Below are positions 8,274 through 17,096 of a DNA stretch of 46,622 nt, in pieces (the stretch's first letter is position 1; each line of letters opens with the position of its first letter). The notes below the pieces were generated by a model. That model did not search any database and was not told where the DNA came from. It saw only the letters and a list, made by a program, of their open reading frames with translations. A program made the position numbers and the translations under genes. Origin of the DNA: Hyphomicrobiales bacterium (lineage in GTDB: Bacteria > Pseudomonadota > Alphaproteobacteria > Rhizobiales > Beijerinckiaceae). The stretch covers positions 1 through 46,622 of the forward strand of contig UCBZ01000068.1 in assembly GCA_900470775.1 (NCBI GenBank), written 5' to 3'.

Positions 8274-9368
8274 ATGGATCGCCGCAATTTCGTCAAGACA
8301 GCCGCAACCGGCGCTGCCGGCAGCGCCCTGATCGCCGCGCCCGCGATTGCGCAGGGCCAGCCCAAGGTGTCCTGGCGCCTGACCTCGAGCTACCCCAAGA
8401 GCCTCGACACGCTGTTTGGCCTCTCGACCCACGTCGCCAAGCGCGTCGCCGAGGCGACCGACGGCAATTTCCAGATCCAGGTCTTCGCGCCGGGCGAGAT
8501 CGTGCCGGGCCTGCAGGCGCTCGACGCCGTGCAGAACGGCACGGTGGAATGCAGCCACACCCTGTCGAGCTTCTATATCGGCAAGGACCCGGCCTTCGCC
8601 TTCGAGACCTCGCTGCCCTTCGGCTTCAACACCCGTCAGCAGAATGCCTGGCTCTATTCCGGCGGCGGGCTCGAGCTCTGCCGCGCCTTCATGCAGAAGT
8701 TCAACATCCACACCATCCCGTCGGGAAACACCGGCGCGCAGATGGGCGGCTGGTTCCGCAAGGAGATCAAGTCGCTCGACGATCTCAAGGGCCTGAAGAT
8801 GCGCATCGCCGGCATGGGCGGGCAGATCATGGCCAAGCTCGGCGTCGTGCCGCAGCAGATCGCCGGCGGCGACATCTATCCGGCGCTGGAGCGCGGTACG
8901 CTCGATGCGGTCGAGTTCTCCGGTCCGCTCGACGATGAGAAGCTTGGCTTCCAGAAGGTCGCGAAGTACTACTATTATCCGGGCTTCTGGGAGGGTAACG
9001 CCAACGTCTCCTTCCTGGTGAACCTCGAGAAGTGGAACGCGCTGCCGGCCTCCTACAAGGCCATCGTCGAATCGGCCTGCGCAGAGGCGAACGCGCTTTG
9101 CGTCGCGAAATACGATCACGGCAATCCCGACGCTCTCGTGCGTCTGGCCGGCACCGGCGCCGAGCTGCGGCCCTTCCCGCAGGAGGTGATGCTGGCAGCG
9201 TTCAAGGAGGCCTTCGCGATGTATGCGGAGCTTGCCGCCTCGAATGCCAACTTCAAGACCTTCTACGATTCCTTCCTGCCCTACTGGAAGAAGGAAAACC
9301 TCTGGTTCCGCATCGCCGAACTGCCTTTTGATGCCTTCAACGCCCAGATGTCGGCGCAGATGCGCTGA
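8274..9368 (+). CDS. TRAP transporter solute-binding protein, TakP-like
   Basis: This 364-residue periplasmic protein is a DctP-type receptor of a TRAP transporter. It starts with a twin-arginine signal (RRNFVK, residues 3-8, then a hydrophobic stretch and an APAIAQ cleavage region at about 23-28). The body closely resembles the 2-oxo acid receptor TakP, with shared stretches such as NTGAQMGGWFRKEI, VVPQQIAGGDIYPALE and YYYYPGFWEG, so pyruvate-like 2-oxo acids are the likely ligands. A strong AGGAGG site lies just before ATG 8274; the frame is open further upstream to 8166 but without support. No DctQ or DctM membrane partner is next to it, so it must work with subunits encoded elsewhere. A palindromic repeat follows at once. 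Confidence 0.92.
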   Translation: MDRRNFVKTAATGAAGSALIAAPAIAQGQPKVSWRLTSSYPKSLDTLFGLSTHVAKRVAEATDGNFQIQVFAPGEIVPGLQALDAVQNGTVECSHTLSSFYIGKDPAFAFETSLPFGFNTRQQNAWLYSGGGLELCRAFMQKFNIHTIPSGNTGAQMGGWFRKEIKSLDDLKGLKMRIAGMGGQIMAKLGVVPQQIAGGDIYPALERGTLDAVEFSGPLDDEKLGFQKVAKYYYYPGFWEGNANVSFLVNLEKWNALPASYKAIVESACAEANALCVAKYDHGNPDALVRLAGTGAELRPFPQEVMLAAFKEAFAMYAELAASNANFKTFYDSFLPYWKKENLWFRIAELPFDAFNAQMSAQMR

Positions 9369-9395
9369 GACTGGGCCTTTGCCATTGGACGCGCC

Positions 9396-9514
9396 GTCAT
9401 TCCGGGCGGAGCGCAGCGAAGACCTGGAATCCATCGTAGAGTTCAATCCCCGCAGGATTTGGCCCTTCGATGGATTCCGGATCGGCGCGGCTGCGCCGCT
9501 TGTCCGGAATGACG
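9396..9514. repeat. Dispersed palindromic repeat, family A (copy 1)
   Basis: The outer arms read gtcattccggg at one end and its complement at the other, with inner arms around ggaatccat/atggattcc. It matches the general plan of six other copies in this window (12223, 15241, 18688, 28441, 42679, 44667). It lies between the TRAP gene and nagZ. Confidence 0.85.
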
Positions 9515-9589
9515 ACGCGGTTCCGGTTTTCAAAGGCACGGGCGTCGGCTCACCTTGACCGCGCCCGTACCGCTTCCTACCCCTGAGCC

Positions 9590-10600
9590 ATGACCTTACG
9601 CGCCTTCATCGCCGGCTGCCTCGGCACGAGCCTGACCCAAGACGAGCGCGCCTTCTTCAGGGACGCGCGGCCCTGGGGCTTCATCCTGTTCCGGCGCAAC
9701 ACGCAAAGCCCGGAGCAGATCGCCGCCCTGACGGCCGAGATGCGCGAGACGGTCGGTTGGCAGGCGCCGATCCTGATCGACCAGGAGGGCGGCCGGGTCC
9801 AGCGCATGGCGCCGCCGAACTGGCCGAAATATCCGCCCGCCCGCGCTTTCCTTGGGATCAACGACCCCGTGCAACAGCGCGAGATCGTGCGGCTCTCGGC
9901 GCGATTGATGGCGCATGACCTCAAGACTGTCGGCATCGATGTCGACTGCCTTCCCGTGCTCGATGTGCCCGTCGCCGGCAGCCACGATGTCATCGGCGAC
10001 CGTGCCTATGCCCATGAGCCCGACATGGTGGCGCGGCTCGGACGGGCGGCGGCGGAAGGGCTGATGGCCGGCGGCGTGCTTCCGGTGATCAAGCATATGC
10101 CCGGACATGGCCGCGCGCGGGCCGACAGCCATCACCATTTGCCCGTGGTCGAGGCCTCGCTGGACGAGCTCCGGGCTCATGATTTCCGACCGTTCCGGCA
10201 TCTTGCAGACATGCCGATGGCGATGACGGCGCATGTCGTCTTCACGGCGCTCGACGCGAAGAACCCGGCGACGGTGTCGCGCAAGGTCGTGCAGGAGATC
10301 ATGCGCGGCGAACTCGGCTATGACGGGCTGATCATGACCGACGACATCTCGATGAAGGCGCTGTCGGGCGGCTTCGCGCAGAAGGCGAGTGCCGCGATCC
10401 GGGCCGGGGTGGATGTCGTGCTTCACTGCCATGGCATCATGGACGAGATGGTCGCGATCGCCGGCGCCGTGCCGGAGATGAAGGGCCACCGCGCAAGGCG
10501 CGCCGCGATGGCGCTGGCGCGCATCCGGCACGAGCCCGAGCCGCTGGATGTGGACAGCGCGCGGGCGCAACTCGCGAGCGCGCTTGCCTTGAGCGCCTGA
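9590..10600 (+). CDS. nagZ: Beta-N-acetylhexosaminidase NagZ (GH3)
   Basis: This 336-residue cytoplasmic glycoside hydrolase removes N-acetylglucosamine from anhydro-muropeptides during peptidoglycan recycling. Family marks are LIDQEGGRVQR (about residues 61-71), the loop KHMPGHGRARADSHHHLP (about residues 168-185) with the NagZ Asp-His dyad, and the nucleophile aspartate in LIMTDDISMKAL (about residues 244-255). Length is normal (330-345). NagZ activity is linked to AmpC beta-lactamase induction in some bacteria. It starts the nagZ-scpA-scpB run and is separated from scpA by a small hairpin. Confidence 0.95.
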   Translation: MTLRAFIAGCLGTSLTQDERAFFRDARPWGFILFRRNTQSPEQIAALTAEMRETVGWQAPILIDQEGGRVQRMAPPNWPKYPPARAFLGINDPVQQREIVRLSARLMAHDLKTVGIDVDCLPVLDVPVAGSHDVIGDRAYAHEPDMVARLGRAAAEGLMAGGVLPVIKHMPGHGRARADSHHHLPVVEASLDELRAHDFRPFRHLADMPMAMTAHVVFTALDAKNPATVSRKVVQEIMRGELGYDGLIMTDDISMKALSGGFAQKASAAIRAGVDVVLHCHGIMDEMVAIAGAVPEMKGHRARRAAMALARIRHEPEPLDVDSARAQLASALALSA

Positions 10601-10617
10601 ACCGTCGAACCTGCGGC

Positions 10618-10640
10618 GCTCACGCGTCTTTCGCGTGAGC
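10618..10640. repeat. Hairpin between nagZ and scpA
   Basis: A perfect 9-bp inverted repeat (gctcacgcg at 10618-10626, cgcgtgagc at 10632-10640) with a five-base loop lies between nagZ and scpA. No T tract follows, so it is a poor terminator. It covers the GTG of the longest scpA frame, which supports the later ATG as the real start. Confidence 0.7.
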
Positions 10641-10658
10641 GAGAGGGGGCGGCCAGCC

Positions 10659-11489
10659 ATGGCGGCGCAACTGCCATTCGAGGATGACGGCCCGCGCCGC
10701 GACGACGAGCCGGCGCTGCTCGTCGATGTCGACGGCTATGAAGGGCCGCTCGACCTGCTGCTCGATCTCGCAAGGCGGCAGAAGGTCGATCTGCACCGGA
10801 TCTCGATCCTGGCGCTGGCCGAGCAGTATCTCGTCTTCGTCGAGCAGGCACGGGCGCTGCGGCTCGAACTCGCGGCCGACTATCTCGTGATGGCGGCCTG
10901 GCTGGCCTATCTCAAATCGCGGCTCTTGCTGCCGGAACCGCCCAAGGGCGAGGAGCCGAGCGCGGCCGATCTCGCCACGGCTCTCGCCTTGCGCCTGCGC
11001 CGGCTGGAGGCGATCCGGGCGGCGGCGCGCAAGCTCGCCTCGCGCGAGCGGCTGGGGCAGGACGTCTTCGCGCGAGGCGCGCCGGAAGCAATCGTCGCCG
11101 GCGCCCGGCCGGTCTGGGAGGCGGAACTCTACGACCTGCTTTCGGCCTATGCGCAGCAGCGCCAGAAGCGGGTGCAGGGCCATATCTCGGTGGGCCAGCG
11201 GGTGGTCTGGTCGCTGGTCGAGGCGCGCGAGGCGCTGCAGCGGCTGGTCGGCGAGGCCGGCGACTGGACCGAGATCGACCCTTATCTGACCCGCTACATG
11301 TCGTCGCATGGCCTGCCCGCGCGGGAGATGGCGGCGACGGTGCGGGCCTCGGCGCTGTCTGCGATGCTGGAGATGGTCAAGGAAGGCGTGCTCGATCTGC
11401 GCCAGGACGACGCCTTCGCGCCGCTCTATCTGCGCCGCCGCTCGGCCCGCCCGCCGGTGCTGCCGCTGGCCAGCCGGGATGCCTCATGA
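10659..11489 (+). CDS. scpA: Segregation and condensation protein A
   Basis: This 276-residue kleisin subunit bridges the SMC dimer in the bacterial condensin that organises and segregates the chromosome. The N-terminal kleisin motif is YEGPLDLLLDLARRQKVDL (about residues 27-45), followed by the helical part with AAWLAYLKSRLLLPEP and a C-terminal winged-helix region ending SARPPVLPLA. Start ATG 10659 is preferred over GTG 10635 because GAGAGGGGG precedes it and the earlier codon is in a hairpin. It overlaps scpB by four bases (ATGA), implying translational coupling. smc is not in the window. Confidence 0.93.
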   Translation: MAAQLPFEDDGPRRDDEPALLVDVDGYEGPLDLLLDLARRQKVDLHRISILALAEQYLVFVEQARALRLELAADYLVMAAWLAYLKSRLLLPEPPKGEEPSAADLATALALRLRRLEAIRAAARKLASRERLGQDVFARGAPEAIVAGARPVWEAELYDLLSAYAQQRQKRVQGHISVGQRVVWSLVEAREALQRLVGEAGDWTEIDPYLTRYMSSHGLPAREMAATVRASALSAMLEMVKEGVLDLRQDDAFAPLYLRRRSARPPVLPLASRDAS

Positions 11490-12193
11490 CGGTCGCGATG
11501 ACGGAGCCTTTCGACGAGGACGAAGATGGCGGCGGGGCCGAGGCCTTCGCGCAGGCGACCCGCGTGGTCGAGGCACTGCTGTTTGCCTCCGCCATGCCGC
11601 TCTCGGCCCAGGTACTGGCGCATTCAGTGCCGTCGGGCATCGCGATCGACCAGGTGCTGGCGCGGCTGGTCGCGCTCTATGAGCCGCGCGGGGTCAATCT
11701 GCGGCAGGTCGCCGGGGGTTTTGCCTTCCGCACCGCGCCCGACCTCGGCTATCTGCTGGCGGCAGAGGCCGAGCCGCCGCGCAAATTGTCGCGGGCGGCG
11801 CTCGAGGTTCTGGCGATCATCGCCTATCACCAGCCGGTAACGCGAGCCGAAATCGAGGAGATCCGCGGCGTCGCCACCGCCAAGGGCACGCTCGACATTC
11901 TGTTGGAGGCCGGCTGGGTGCGTCTGCGCGGCCGGCGCCGCTCGCCCGGCCGTCCCGTCACCTTCGGCACGACGCCGGGTTTCCTCGATCATTTCGGGCT
12001 CGACCGGATCGACGATCTGCCCGGTCTCGAGGAACTGAAGGGCTCCGGCTTCATCGAGGGACGGCTGACGCGCGACCTCACCGTGCCGGTTCCCGACGAC
12101 GATCCCGACCTGCGCGCCGACGAGGATCCGCTCGGCGACCTGTTCACGCCGCTTGACGACGGCGACGGTGGGCCGCATGGGGCGGGCGAGTAG
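11486..12193 (+). CDS. scpB: Segregation and condensation protein B
   Basis: This 235-residue protein forms a winged-helix dimer that binds ScpA in the SMC-ScpAB condensin. Typical stretches are VEALLFASAMPLS (about residues 28-40), LSRAALEVLAIIAYHQPVTR (about residues 101-120) and IEEIRGV, and GRPVTFGTTPGFLDHFGL follows further on. The C-terminal acidic tail of about 30 residues is probably disordered. Start ATG 11486 overlaps the scpA stop. A family A palindromic repeat follows the gene, ending the nagZ-scpAB unit. Confidence 0.95.
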   Translation: MTVAMTEPFDEDEDGGGAEAFAQATRVVEALLFASAMPLSAQVLAHSVPSGIAIDQVLARLVALYEPRGVNLRQVAGGFAFRTAPDLGYLLAAEAEPPRKLSRAALEVLAIIAYHQPVTRAEIEEIRGVATAKGTLDILLEAGWVRLRGRRRSPGRPVTFGTTPGFLDHFGLDRIDDLPGLEELKGSGFIEGRLTRDLTVPVPDDDPDLRADEDPLGDLFTPLDDGDGGPHGAGE

Positions 12194-12222
12194 GGCGGGG
12201 CGGTTTCACGCCGTTTCCGCCA

Positions 12223-12328
12223 CCGTCATCCTGGACAAGCGGCGCAGCCGCGCAGATCCGGGATCCATCCTAGAGCGCTGAGCCCTTCGATGGATCCCGG
12301 GACGACCTGCGGTTGCCCAGGATGACGG
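12223..12328. repeat. Dispersed palindromic repeat, family A (copy 2)
   Basis: Outer arms ccgtcatcctgg and ccaggatgacgg and inner arms gggatccat/atggatccc are visible. It fills the gap between scpB and the ABC ATPase gene and underlies the upstream extension of that gene's open frame. Confidence 0.9.
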
Positions 12329-12429
12329 CGGAGGTTTTTGCAAGTTCGGAGCATTCCTTGGCCGTCATCGAGACCAAATCGCGCTGGTTGAGCTGGGGCC
12401 GACGCGGCACGGCGGGGGCGGCCATTCCG

Positions 12430-13476
12430 ATGGCGCTGGGTTTTGAAGGCGTCACCCAGCGCTTCGGCGAGGTCACGGCGCTCAAGGACGTCTCGCTTGC
12501 GATCGAGCCCGGCGAGATCGTCGCCCTGCTCGGCCAGTCCGGCTGCGGCAAGACGACCCTGCTGCGGCTGGCCGCCGGCGTCGAGCGGCCGAGCGCCGGG
12601 CGCGTGCTGCTGGAGGGCCGGGACGTGTCGTCGCAGGGCTCCTTTGTCGAGCCGGAGCAGCGCGGCGTCGGCCTGGTCTTTCAGGACTACGCGCTGTTTC
12701 CGCATTTGACGGTGCGCGAGAATGTCCGCTTCGGGCTGAGCCGCCGGGGCGAGAGCGAGGCCTCCATCGACGCGACGGCACTGCGGGCCATCGCCCGCGT
12801 CGGCCTGGCCGATCTCGCCGAATCCTATCCGCATATGCTCTCGGGCGGCGAGCAGCAGCGGGTCGCGCTGGCGCGCGCCGTGGCGCCGCGCCCCGGCGTG
12901 CTCTTGATGGACGAGCCGTTCTCCAATCTCGACCGGCGCCTGCGCGACGTGGTGCGCGACGAGACTGCGGCGCTGCTGCAGGAAACCGGCGCGACCTCGA
13001 TCATTGTGACGCATGATCCCGAGGACGCGATGCGCATCGCCGACCGGATCGTGCTGATGCGGGCTGGCGAGATCGTCCAGATCGGCACCGGCGAGGAGCT
13101 TTACCGCAAGCCCGGCAGTCTCTTTGCCGCCCGATTCTTCTGCGATTTTACGGAAGTTCCCGGGACGGTCTTGCGCGGCGCGGTGGAGACGCCGTTCGGG
13201 CGCTTTCCGGCGAAGGGGATGGCCGAGGGTGCCGAGGCGGTGGCCTGCATTAGGCCCCATGCGATCCGGATCGTACCGAACGGTTTCTGCCTGCCCGGCC
13301 GGGTGGTGAGCCGGCGCTTCCTCGGCGAGGTCGACCATCTCTTGATCGCGGTCGATGGCTTCGAGCGGCTGCTCTCGGTGCGCGCCACGCTTTCTGGCGC
13401 GATCGCCGAGGGCGACGATGTCGGGCTCGATATTCCCACCGACGAAGTTCTTGTGTTCCCTGCGGGGTACACATAG
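12430..13476 (+). CDS. ABC importer ATP-binding protein, FbpC/PotA-like
   Basis: This 348-residue nucleotide-binding subunit resembles those of iron(III), sulfate or polyamine importers. Walker A is GQSGCGKTTL (about residues 36-45), Q-loop VFQDYALFPH (about residues 84-93), signature LSGGEQQRVALARA (about residues 137-150) and Walker B VLLMDEPFSNLD (about residues 157-168), with the H-loop in VTHD. The last 110 residues form a TOBE-like regulatory domain. Start ATG 12430 is chosen because the frame upstream runs into a palindromic repeat. No permease or binding protein is adjacent, so its transporter partners and substrate are unknown. It sits between scpB and tatA, breaking an otherwise common gene order. 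Confidence 0.9.
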   Translation: MALGFEGVTQRFGEVTALKDVSLAIEPGEIVALLGQSGCGKTTLLRLAAGVERPSAGRVLLEGRDVSSQGSFVEPEQRGVGLVFQDYALFPHLTVRENVRFGLSRRGESEASIDATALRAIARVGLADLAESYPHMLSGGEQQRVALARAVAPRPGVLLMDEPFSNLDRRLRDVVRDETAALLQETGATSIIVTHDPEDAMRIADRIVLMRAGEIVQIGTGEELYRKPGSLFAARFFCDFTEVPGTVLRGAVETPFGRFPAKGMAEGAEAVACIRPHAIRIVPNGFCLPGRVVSRRFLGEVDHLLIAVDGFERLLSVRATLSGAIAEGDDVGLDIPTDEVLVFPAGYT

Positions 13477-13543
13477 GTTCCGCCGCAACAGCTTGATCCG
13501 GGGTCGCAATCCCCCGGCAACACTTGAATTGAGGGAGTTCGCC

Positions 13544-13783
13544 ATGGGTGGCGTCAGTATCTGGCACTGGATCGTCGTCGGCGTCATCGTGATGCTGCTC
13601 TTCGGGCGCGGCAAGGTTTCCGAGCTGATGGGCGACGTTGCCAAGGGCATCAAGTCGTTCAAGAAGGGCATGGCGGAGGACGAGACCCCGCCGCCGCCGA
13701 GCGCCTCGACCCCCGTCGATCCCAAGATCATCGACGCGCAGGCCACCAATCCCGCTCCGGCCAAGGCCGAGACCAAGGCCTGA
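13544..13783 (+). CDS. tatA: Sec-independent protein translocase TatA
   Basis: This 79-residue protein is the pore-forming subunit of the twin-arginine translocase, which exports folded proteins (two Tat-type signals are seen in this window). It has a short N-terminal membrane helix (IWHWIVVGVIVMLLF, about residues 6-20), the FGRGKVSELMGDVAKGI amphipathic helix and a flexible Pro/Ala tail. A GAGGGAG site lies before ATG 13544. It begins the tatABC operon. Confidence 0.95.
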   Translation: MGGVSIWHWIVVGVIVMLLFGRGKVSELMGDVAKGIKSFKKGMAEDETPPPPSASTPVDPKIIDAQATNPAPAKAETKA

Positions 13784-13846
13784 AGCCGAGCCGCTCGCTA
13801 CTGGCGAGAGCAAGCCTTCGTGAAAGGCTGAGAGGACGAGCCGTCG

Positions 13847-14383
13847 ATGTTCGACATCGCCTGGAGCGAATTCATGCTGATCGGGGCGGTCGCGCTCGTC
13901 GTGATCGGCCCCAAGGATCTGCCGAAAGCCATGCGCACGGTGGGCCAGGCCGTCGGCAAGATTCGCCGCATGGCCTCGGAGTTCCAGGGCCAGTTCAACG
14001 ACGCGATGCGGGAAGCCGAACTCCACGACCTGAAGAAGGAGGTGGAGGATATCGGCGGCTCGGTGTCGAGCGCGATGAATAGCGACTTCAAGCCGATCGA
14101 GATGCCGGCTTCCGCCGGGCTCGACGATGCGGCGCTGAAGGAGGCCGAGGCCAAGCTTGCCGCGATCCCCGCGCCGGAGCCGCTGCCGCCGGTCGAGATC
14201 ACGCCGGCCGATATCGCGGCGCCTGCCGAGCCGTCGCCCGAGGCCAAGCCGAAGCGTGCCCGCAAGCCGGCGCCGGTCGAGGTCGCCGCCGAACCCGCAT
14301 CGCAGCCTGAGCCCGCGCCGGCCAAGGCGCCGCGCAAGCGCAAGACCGCAGCCGCCGAACCCGGTGAAGGGAGCGCGGCATGA
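13847..14383 (+). CDS. tatB: Sec-independent protein translocase TatB
   Basis: This 178-residue subunit forms the substrate-recognition complex with TatC. The N-terminus MFDIAWSEFMLIGAVALVVI and the GPKDLPKAMRTVG hinge are typical of TatB, followed by an amphipathic helix and a long Ala/Pro/Glu-rich tail from about residue 95. A small hairpin (agcctt/aaggct) and a GAGAGG site lie just before ATG 13847. The last four bases overlap the tatC start. Confidence 0.95.
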   Translation: MFDIAWSEFMLIGAVALVVIGPKDLPKAMRTVGQAVGKIRRMASEFQGQFNDAMREAELHDLKKEVEDIGGSVSSAMNSDFKPIEMPASAGLDDAALKEAEAKLAAIPAPEPLPPVEITPADIAAPAEPSPEAKPKRARKPAPVEVAAEPASQPEPAPAKAPRKRKTAAAEPGEGSAA

Positions 14384-15204
14384 GCGTCGCCAATCCACGC
14401 GACGGCGAGGACGAGATCGAAGCCTCGCGCGCGCCGCTGATCGACCATCTGATCGAATTGCGCGCCCGGCTGATCAAGTCGCTGATCGCCTTTCTGGTGA
14501 TGTTCTTCATCTGCTATGCGTTCTCGACGCAGATCTACAATCTTCTGCTGCAGCCTTACATCTGGGCGGCCGGGTCCGGCACGAACGCGCCATTGCAGTA
14601 CACCGCGCCGCTCGAACTGCTGTTCACGCATATCAAGATCGCGGCTTTCGGCGCGGGCTTCTTCGCCTTCCCCGTGATCGCGACGCAGATCTACAAGTTC
14701 GTCGCGCCGGGGCTCTACAAGAACGAGCGGGCAGCCTTTGCGCCCTATCTCGCGGCGACGCCGATCTTCTTCGTTGCCGGCGCTGCGCTGGTGTTCTTCT
14801 TCGCCATGCCGGTGCTGATGAAGTTCTCGCTCGGCATGCAGCAGGTCGGGACCGAGACGCAGGCGAGCATCGTTCTCGTCGCCAAGGTCAGCGAATATCT
14901 CTCGCTGATCATGACGCTGATCTTCGCCTTCGGCATCTCGTTCCAGTTGCCGGTGATCCTGACCCTGCTCGGCCAGGCTGGAATCATCGATTCGGCGTTC
15001 CTCAAGGACAAGCGCCGCTACGCCATCGTCTTCGTCTTCGTTATCGCCGCCGTGCTGACCCCGCCGGACGTGATCTCGCAGCTGATGCTCGCCGTGCCGA
15101 TGCTGCTGCTCTACGAGTTGTCGGTGTTCTCGGTACGCCATGTCGAGAAGAAGCGCCTGGCGAAGAAGGCGGCTGACGACGCGGCGGACGCTGCGAGCGA
15201 GTAG
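14380..15204 (+). CDS. tatC: Sec-independent protein translocase TatC
   Basis: This 274-residue, six-helix membrane protein reads the twin-arginine signal. Key stretches are APLIDHLIELRARLIKSL (about residues 16-33, the conserved cytoplasmic N-region), FTHIKIAAFGAGFFAFPVIA and FGISFQLPVIL with the F/P-rich loops, and AVLTPPDVISQLMLAVPML near the C-terminus. Length is slightly above the usual 240-260 owing to a charged tail. It overlaps tatB by four bases; a family A repeat follows. Confidence 0.97.
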   Translation: MSVANPRDGEDEIEASRAPLIDHLIELRARLIKSLIAFLVMFFICYAFSTQIYNLLLQPYIWAAGSGTNAPLQYTAPLELLFTHIKIAAFGAGFFAFPVIATQIYKFVAPGLYKNERAAFAPYLAATPIFFVAGAALVFFFAMPVLMKFSLGMQQVGTETQASIVLVAKVSEYLSLIMTLIFAFGISFQLPVILTLLGQAGIIDSAFLKDKRRYAIVFVFVIAAVLTPPDVISQLMLAVPMLLLYELSVFSVRHVEKKRLAKKAADDAADAASE

Positions 15205-15240
15205 CATTCTTGGTTGGGCGATGGCCTTTCATCACCCTCT

Positions 15241-15346
15241 CCGTCACCCTGGGCGACCGCAGGTCGTCCCGGGATCCATCGTAGAGTGCCGAGGCCTCCG
15301 ATGGATCCCGGAGCTGCGCGGCTTCGCCGCTTGTCCAGGATGACGG
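15241..15346. repeat. Dispersed palindromic repeat, family A (copy 3)
   Basis: It begins ccgtcaccctggg and ends with the near-complement ccaggatgacgg, with inner gggatccat/atggatccc arms. It lies between tatC and serS. The rest of that gap (to 15452) shows nothing else clear. Confidence 0.9.
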
Positions 15347-15452
15347 TGAGGATGAGACAAGGCGTCCTCCTAACGATCCCTGTTCCCTCCCGCGCGATCC
15401 CGGTCTAGAGCATCACGCTGTTCCCCGAACGTGACGGCGTGGCCTGACGACG

Positions 15453-16874
15453 ATGTACGACATCAAATGGATTCGCGAGAACGCCGAGGCGTTCGACACC
15501 GGCTTGAAGCGGCGGGGGCTTGAGGCCCTGTCGGCTTCGCTGCTCGCGCTGGATGACACACGCCGCGCTGCCATCGCGAAGGCGCAAGCCTCGCAGGAAC
15601 GCCGCAATGCCCTCTCCAAGGAGATCGGCAAGGCGATGGGCGCGAAGGACGTCGCGCTCGCCGACAGCCTGAAGGCAGAGGTCGCCTCCTTGAAGGAGCT
15701 GCAGCCGGCGCTCGAGGCGCAGGAGAAGGCAGCCAAGGACGCGCTCGACGAACAGCTCGCCGCGATTCCCAACAAGCCCAATGACGATGTGCCCGAGGGC
15801 GCCGACGAGCACGGCAATGTCGTGAAGTCGGTCCATGGCGAGGCACCCGAAAAGTCCGGGGGGAGGCTCTTCGGCTTCAACCAGCTCAAGGAGCATTTCG
15901 AGCTCGGCGAAGCGCTAGGGCAGATGGACTTCGAGACGGCCGCGAAGCTGTCGGGCTCACGCTTCGTCGTGCTGGAGCGGCAGATCGCACGGCTTTCCCG
16001 TGCGATCGGGCAGTTCATGCTCGATACGCATACGGAGGAGCATGGTTATACCGAGGTCATGCCGCCGCTGATGGTGCGGGACAACGTCATGTTCGGTACC
16101 GCGCAATTGCCGAAGTTCCGCGACGATCAGTTTATGGCCGCGAATATGGAATGGCGCGGTAACAGGCTGAATGAAATTTTGAAGGATCTCGACGCTGAGA
16201 TTCCGCAAGGGGGATCAGCCTTCGGCACGGTTCAGAGGCTCATTGAGGACGCAGAAACCAGCGAACAGTTCTGGCTCATCCCCACGGCCGAAGTTCCGCT
16301 GACCAATCTCGTGCGCGAATCGATCCTTTCGGAGGAAGAACTGCCGCGCCGCTATACCGCGCTGACCCCCTGCTTCCGGGCCGAGGCCGGCTCGGCCGGG
16401 CGCGATACGCGCGGCATGCTGCGGCAGCACCAGTTTGAGAAGGTCGAGCTGGTCTCGATCACCGCGCCCGAGAAATCGGCGGAAGAGCATGAGCGCATGC
16501 TTAGCTGCGCCGAGGCCGTGCTGAAGAAGCTCGACCTGCATTATCGCGTGATGACCCTGTGCACCGGCGATATGGGCTTCGCCTCGCAGAAGACCTACGA
16601 CATCGAGGTCTGGCTGCCGGGCCAGAAGACCTATCGCGAGATCTCGTCCTGCTCGGTCTGCGGCGATTTCCAGGCGCGGCGGATGGATGCGCGTTATCGC
16701 GCCAAGGAGGGCGGCGCGCCGCGCTTCGTCCACACGCTGAACGGCTCGGGCACGGCGGTCGGCCGGGCGCTGATCGCGGTGATGGAGAACTACCAGAACG
16801 CCGACGGCTCGATCACGGTGCCCGACGTCCTGGTGCCGTATATGCGCGGCGTGACGCGCATCGAGAAGGCGTGA
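15453..16874 (+). CDS. serS: Seryl-tRNA synthetase with an internal insertion
   Basis: This class II synthetase charges tRNA-Ser (and tRNA-Sec where present). The N-terminal coiled-coil arm (about residues 1-105) is followed by the catalytic core: motif 1 around HGYTEVMPPLMV, motif 2 in FRAEAGSAGRDTRGMLRQHQF and motif 3 in GSGTAVGRALIAVMEN. At 473 residues it is about 40-45 longer than usual. The excess lies between LPKF (residue 222) and WLIPTAE (residue 274), where 51 residues replace about 11. Bases 16119-16271 coding for it look less GC-rich than the flanks. The frame stays open and the motifs on both sides are intact, so the enzyme is probably functional. Confidence 0.96.
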   Translation: MYDIKWIRENAEAFDTGLKRRGLEALSASLLALDDTRRAAIAKAQASQERRNALSKEIGKAMGAKDVALADSLKAEVASLKELQPALEAQEKAAKDALDEQLAAIPNKPNDDVPEGADEHGNVVKSVHGEAPEKSGGRLFGFNQLKEHFELGEALGQMDFETAAKLSGSRFVVLERQIARLSRAIGQFMLDTHTEEHGYTEVMPPLMVRDNVMFGTAQLPKFRDDQFMAANMEWRGNRLNEILKDLDAEIPQGGSAFGTVQRLIEDAETSEQFWLIPTAEVPLTNLVRESILSEEELPRRYTALTPCFRAEAGSAGRDTRGMLRQHQFEKVELVSITAPEKSAEEHERMLSCAEAVLKKLDLHYRVMTLCTGDMGFASQKTYDIEVWLPGQKTYREISSCSVCGDFQARRMDARYRAKEGGAPRFVHTLNGSGTAVGRALIAVMENYQNADGSITVPDVLVPYMRGVTRIEKA

Positions 16875-16898
16875 TGCTGCAGGCTTGCGGATTGAAGC

Positions 16899-17052
16899 GC
16901 GGGGAACCCTCTCCCGTAGGGAGAAGGCAGGGTGAGGGGTCGGCCCCTCGACCAGCTTTCCGTGAGATGGCCGCCGTTAGCTCACGGCAATGGTGTCCAG
17001 GGGCCTACACCTCACCCCTGCCCCTCTCCTTACAGGAGAGGGGTTCCCCGCG
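16899..17052. repeat. Dispersed palindromic element, family D
   Basis: An element bounded by ggggaaccc and ggggttcccc contains gaggggt/acccctc-type inner arms. It resembles the element at 1-145 and the start of another at the end of the window. It fills the serS-surE gap. Confidence 0.8.
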
Positions 17053-17096
17053 CTCTTCGCCCAACGCCTTCGCGCTCCTTTGAAAGACTTCTGACC

